Positions 60,988 to 64,000 of a stretch of DNA of 64,000 nt are shown piece after piece. Made by a program: the position numbers and the translations under genes. Under the pieces are notes generated by a model. The model was not told the origin of the DNA and did no database searches. It saw only the letters and a list, made by a program, of their open reading frames with translations. Within the stretch, counting starts at the first letter, position 1. The number at the start of each line of letters is the position of its first letter. Origin of the DNA: an uncultured Bacteroides sp. (lineage in GTDB: Bacteria > Bacteroidota > Bacteroidia > Bacteroidales > Bacteroidaceae); NCBI GenBank assembly GCA_959606905.1, contig CAUHML010000006.1:35593-99592 (forward strand), given 5' to 3'.

Positions 60988-61100
60988 GTGCTTACTAATA
61001 CAGCAAAGTTATGTGCTGAAGTATTGATATTACCAGATTATAAAGGTGTGCTTATTCCCCCCTTTAGCGGTGTGCTTAATCCCCTTTTGGAGCGTGCTTA
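60988..61100 (+). repeat. GTGCTTA iteron-like repeats
   Basis: GTGCTTA occurs at 60988, 61048, 61072 and 61094. The last three sit in longer similar units of form GTGTGCTTA(T/A)TCCCC spaced 24 and 22 bp apart. Upstream DNA (60950-61020) is AT-rich with repeated CTAAT. They precede the winged-helix gene at 61345, as iterons do in plasmid origins. Confidence 0.65.
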
Positions 61101-61112
61101 TTCACCCCCTGT

Positions 61113-61136
61113 CTACACTCCTAGATACTACACTCC
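61113..61136 (+). repeat. Direct repeat CTACACTCC
   Basis: Two perfect 9-bp copies at 61113-61121 and 61128-61136, 15 bp apart, within the same origin-like region. Confidence 0.5.
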
Positions 61137-61145
61137 ATACAGCCA

Positions 61146-61174
61146 TACTGTAAAGTTCTGACGAACTTTCAGTA
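61146..61174. other. Strong hairpin in origin-like region
   Basis: TACTG-T-AAAGTTC-TGAC-GAACTTT-CAGTA: 12 paired bases with a single T bulge and a 4-nt loop, 35 bp before the ATG at 61209. It could be a leader structure or a replication or nicking hairpin. The remainder of 60909-61208 has no ORF. Confidence 0.7.
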
Positions 61175-61208
61175 GGTGGGATAAGTAGGATATATAAATC
61201 AATAATAT

Positions 61209-61391
61209 ATGTGGCATTATAATAATAATTTATATGAGAAGCTAAGCGAACTAAGGAAAGTGAACAGACTAAGTTCCACTAAAATGAGATTCTTGTTAAA
61301 GACCAATCAGATTATTTTGATTAACCATATTGAGCGTTTGCCTTATGAAAGACACGAAACTTCCATTCAAGGAGTACACAGTTATGAGTAA
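61209..61391 (+). CDS. Possible 60-residue ORF overlapping the winged-helix gene
   Basis: Basic peptide beginning MWHYNNNLYEKLSELRKVNRL. It overlaps the next gene by 47 bp in another frame, so it may be a leader peptide coupled to its translation, or spurious. No family recognised. Confidence 0.35.
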   Translation: MWHYNNNLYEKLSELRKVNRLSSTKMRFLLKTNQIILINHIERLPYERHETSIQGVHSYE

Positions 61392-62157
61392 TAATCTGAT
61401 TCAGAATCTAAACTGTTCAGATGTGTACAGGACTTATACCTTGCTATTGACAGCAGATAAAGATTCTTTGGAAACCAATACCACATTAAAACAGCTTGCA
61501 GGGTTTGTAGGGGAAGAACTGGATAATTACAAGAAGAGTAAAAGTACATTATCCTTCAATGACAAATTAAGGGCTACAGGCGAGGTTATTATACGTGATA
61601 TAGATTCCAAACAGAAGGACAGGCATTGGACTATGTACAAATTCAACCAAGTAGAGCCAGGCAATTATAGAAGAATTGGCAGAGAGTTCTACGATACTTA
61701 CAATACTTTAGATTTGAAGCTAAGAGGATTCATATTAAAACTATTCAGTGTAACAGAGCCGCATAGTTATGTTATCAAATTATCATCCATAAGGAAATTG
61801 AAGGAGCTTATTCACATGGGACATAGCACTATTAGTCGGTATATAGAGCAGTTAAAGGATTTGGATTTATTGGATGAAATTGGTGACTGTCTGATTCTAA
61901 AGGTCAAAGGCTTAATAATAGACCAGCCTAAAGATAAGCAAGTAAAGAAACTAATTGCCATGTTCGACCACATGATAGACTTCAACGAAGGCAATAACAA
62001 ACCATTATCCAGAGAATGTATGATTTATAAGAAGTATAAGGAGAATGGATTTAAAGATGTCAAGAATATCCACGCTTTTATGAAGTCAATACAAGCAGGT
62101 ACAGTAGGAAGAAAGCGACCTGTTAAGGAAGATATACCTTATGAGATTATTCTGTAG
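61345..62157 (+). CDS. Winged-helix protein, possible replication initiator or regulator
   Basis: 270-residue basic protein; ATG 61345 is used (in-frame alternatives are TTG 61330 and ATG 61384). Two winged-helix-like units can be seen: about 15-105 (CSDVYRTYTLLLTADKDSL, LKQLAGFVGEE) and about 130-200 (LDLKLRGFILKLFSV, LKELIHMGHSTISRYIEQLKDLDLLDEI). Two tandem winged helices preceded by iteron-like repeats resemble plasmid initiators of the Rep_3 type, but I see no decisive signature; a transcriptional regulator is the alternative. Followed by a terminator. Confidence 0.7.
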   Translation: MKDTKLPFKEYTVMSNNLIQNLNCSDVYRTYTLLLTADKDSLETNTTLKQLAGFVGEELDNYKKSKSTLSFNDKLRATGEVIIRDIDSKQKDRHWTMYKFNQVEPGNYRRIGREFYDTYNTLDLKLRGFILKLFSVTEPHSYVIKLSSIRKLKELIHMGHSTISRYIEQLKDLDLLDEIGDCLILKVKGLIIDQPKDKQVKKLIAMFDHMIDFNEGNNKPLSRECMIYKKYKENGFKDVKNIHAFMKSIQAGTVGRKRPVKEDIPYEIIL

Positions 62158-62175
62158 TTAGTTTGTAAGCAATAA

Positions 62176-62210
62176 AGCTCCAGACCATTAAACGGGTTTG
62201 GGGCTTTTTA
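62176..62210 (+). terminator. Terminator after winged-helix gene
   Basis: 11-bp stem (agctccagacc with ggtttggggct, two G-U pairs) followed by five Ts. Confidence 0.75.
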
Positions 62211-62358
62211 TGTATATCCCCAACTCAAAAATATAGATACTTAAAATTCATACCCCCGCCCCTTTTATTGAGGAAGTGTTTTCTATTTGGAGTTTATGCT
62301 TTGATAAAGTGAAATATTTAATCTATTAATCCCCTAAAATAACAATTCATACTTATTT

Positions 62359-62766
62359 TTAGTGATTTGGAGATAAGTGCAAGAGAAATTTAACAGACGA
62401 ATGAATATTCTTACCGTTTTCTTTAGCAGGTTGCCATTGGGGCATATTGAGTAGTGTATATAATAAAATAGAATCATTATGCGAATGTTGAACTACGTCT
62501 ATTAACGTAGCTTGTTTAACAAATCCCAAACTATCAATCTTTACACAAATTTTGTATGTATATCGTTCCATTTCATCCTGTAAACACAAGTTCTTACCTA
62601 AATAGTCTATTACAGATAAGTATTCCTCTGTTTGAAAAAACGCAGGTGTAAATATATTCCCCAAAGCAACAGGAGAGCTTATTTTCTTTGTTGTACATGA
62701 CAGGATTGATACAATAACTATCAATTGTAATCCTAATATCCAGAATCTTTTACCCGTTAATTCCAT
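62359..62766 (-). CDS. Lipoprotein with TonB-C-like domain
   Basis: 135-residue lipoprotein: MELTGKRFWILGLQ start, lipobox SILSC (Cys24). The mature part ends in a TonB-C-like unit (YTYKICVKIDSLGFVKQATL ... LLNMPQWQPAKENGKNIHSSV). Its first residues resemble those of the two upstream membrane proteins. It overlaps the upstream gene by 10 bp and closes a three-gene operon. Confidence 0.75.
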   Translation of the reverse strand: MELTGKRFWILGLQLIVIVSILSCTTKKISSPVALGNIFTPAFFQTEEYLSVIDYLGKNLCLQDEMERYTYKICVKIDSLGFVKQATLIDVVQHSHNDSILLYTLLNMPQWQPAKENGKNIHSSVKFLLHLSPNH

Positions 62767-63149
62767 ATATTATATCGTTTTTGGATATAGTAACAACACC
62801 CACATATTAATACAGCAGATAGCAATGTATTAAAAATATTCATTGTTGTAAACATGAGCCATGTCATTGCATCCCCACAGTCATAGACTTCTATTTGCAT
62901 TAAACATGTGAACAAAATGTTTATGGAGAAAAATGTAAGTAAAGCCAACTTCCACCAAGAATTACCTTTGTAAAATAACCATGCAATAATACTACCCAAT
63001 AAGTATGAGCATAGATAGGTTGGAATAACAGAACCCTCTATCAGCCAAGTAATTTCCATGAATGAAAGAGGATGAAGTAACATCGCAATTATACAACAAA
63101 GTAATATTATACCCTCATACTTCCAGATATTTTTATCAGTTAGTTTCAT
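62757..63149 (-). CDS. Small four-helix membrane protein, paralogue of its upstream neighbour
   Basis: 130-residue protein with TM helices at about 12-28, 38-60, 67-88 and 98-120. Start MKLTDKNIWKYEGI and central YLLGSIIAWLFYKGNSWWKL closely match the next gene upstream. No known family; possibly an immunity or envelope protein. Starts inside the upstream gene (4-bp overlap). Confidence 0.7.
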   Translation of the reverse strand: MKLTDKNIWKYEGIILLCCIIAMLLHPLSFMEITWLIEGSVIPTYLCSYLLGSIIAWLFYKGNSWWKLALLTFFSINILFTCLMQIEVYDCGDAMTWLMFTTMNIFNTLLSAVLICGCCYYIQKRYNIWN

Positions 63150-63535
63150 AGCCTTAAGATTCTTTTAGCCCCAAATACAAGAATAATTATTGGAAATATG
63201 GAACACAAGCACCAATAAAGAAGTCCGTTTGCAAATAACATAAATAAATTTCCATAGGGATTGGGATATACAACTCTTAGTATCATGTCGATAGTACAAT
63301 ATATAATGGTGGAGAACAAGAAAACGTAACAGAGCAGTTTCCAAACACCATTATTTTTATAAACTTTCCAAGCTATTATACTACCTAGTAAACAACTTAA
63401 TGTATAGAATACAACAATGCTTGGTATTTGTGAAATACATATACCAAAATTCAAAGCATACAAATATGAAGATAAGATACCGCATATTAACATTATGCCT
63501 TCAAACCACCACAATCTTTTGTCTGTTAGTTTCAT
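63146..63535 (-). CDS. Small four-helix membrane protein, first of three-gene operon
   Basis: 129-residue protein with TM helices at about 10-30, 36-58, 66-85 and 95-122. It shares MKLTDKRLWWFEGI and CLLGSIIAWKVYKNNGVWKL with the next gene, showing tandem duplication. Unknown family. Transcribed from the -7 box at 63583-63590. Confidence 0.7.
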   Translation of the reverse strand: MKLTDKRLWWFEGIMLICGILSSYLYALNFGICISQIPSIVVFYTLSCLLGSIIAWKVYKNNGVWKLLCYVFLFSTIIYCTIDMILRVVYPNPYGNLFMLFANGLLYWCLCSIFPIIILVFGAKRILRL

Positions 63536-63582
63536 TTATTGCTTTCCCTTATGTAATAAGAATTCATTTAATATCTAACACA

Positions 63583-63590
63583 CAAATATA
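63583..63590 (-). promoter_or_regulatory. -7 box of the three-gene envelope operon
   Basis: TATATTTG on the minus strand, full consensus, about 48 nt before the ATG; -33 unclear. Confidence 0.5.
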
Positions 63591-64000
63591 GTACATTTAT
63601 TGGAAAAGAACTAAGCCAAACTGTTCTAAATCAAAATAAAAAACACAGTACTTATTTGGGCATATAGATAGAATACCTACTATTATTCCCCTCTCTTTAA
63701 TTTTAGAAAATCCATCTTATTGAGATACTATGCTTTGATAAAATGGATTTATTAGTCAGACAGTGAGCATGAGGTATATATTATGCACTCTATAGCGGTG
63801 TAACTACTCTACACCCCCTTACCCATTATTAGGAAAAATGAAAGGATTACATGAATTGCTATTCAGCCCACAAACCTTTTGAACTTCTGAAATATGCGGA
63901 CTTATCAGCGATTTGTATATGTCTACATATAAAGATGCACAAAAAGAAGTGAATGAATAGTACTTCATGTCAAGCCCTCATTTTGTCCTTAAATACACTA
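63591..64000. other. AT-rich region at window end
   Basis: No ORF was supported. It contains a 14-bp sequence TATGCTTTGATAAA (63729-63742) also present at 62295-62308, and a small GGTGTA/TACACC hairpin near 63797-63814. The element may continue beyond the window. Confidence 0.5.

Overview
The window looks like Bacteroides chromosome (Bacteroidales, close in gene content to B. thetaiotaomicron or B. ovatus). The evidence is: Mfa-type fimbrial genes, a hybrid two-component system (HTCS) regulator, an LpxC-FabZ fusion, gldB, DUF3256-like and DUF5715-like proteins, Bacteroides promoters (TTTG, about 20 nt, TAnnTTTG), and almost no Shine-Dalgarno sequences. No rRNA, tRNA or CRISPR array was seen. 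LAYOUT: 1-11.0 kb, plus strand, is a mucin or host-glycan module: two tandem M60 metallopeptidases (the first cut by the window edge), a GH109-type alpha-N-acetylgalactosaminidase, a YitT membrane protein, a GH2 beta-galactosidase and a sugar-kinase-like phosphotransferase. Together they suggest protein cleavage, glycan trimming and phosphorylation of the released amino sugar. 11.0-18.5 kb, minus strand, holds a DUF3256-like protein, an EamA transporter, truA, an HTCS regulator and a small lipoprotein. 19.0-27.0 kb, plus strand, is a fimbrial locus: DUF3575 and DUF3868 proteins, then Mfa1 (shaft), Mfa2 (anchor), a large candidate tip or accessory subunit and an 86-residue protein. 27.2-46 kb, plus strand, is mostly housekeeping: NfeD/flotillin, DUF5715, PhoH, purC, menG, aroE, a hydrolase, TPM/LemA, purM, prfA, pyrF, an HD hydrolase, the lipid A set lpxD, lpxC-fabZ and lpxA, and miaA. 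46-51.4 kb, minus strand, carries a BlaI/M56 sensor pair with visible operators and an SPFH/ribbon-helix-helix pair. 51.6-58.5 kb holds a DPP-IV-like peptidase, lipA, a membrane-Nudix-like protein, an RsmI-like methylase, gldB and fabI. 58.5-64 kb is more AT-rich and appears to be one end of an integrated element: a tyrosine recombinase preceded by periodic direct repeats, a 59-residue ORF behind a consensus promoter, an origin-like region with repeats beside a winged-helix protein, and a three-gene operon of small envelope proteins. MOST UNUSUAL SIGNALS: five 18-bp palindromes repeated exactly every 22 bp upstream of mfa1 (21385-21490); four TAATAAC repeats exactly every 13 bp before the integrase (58581-58626); a lipoprotein leader able to mask its own unusually strong Shine-Dalgarno; an HTCS regulator without its phospho-accepting histidine; an 80-bp near-perfect palindrome at 29401-29480; and the plasmid-origin-like segment at 60988-61174. 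All family assignments come from reading motifs, not from database searches.
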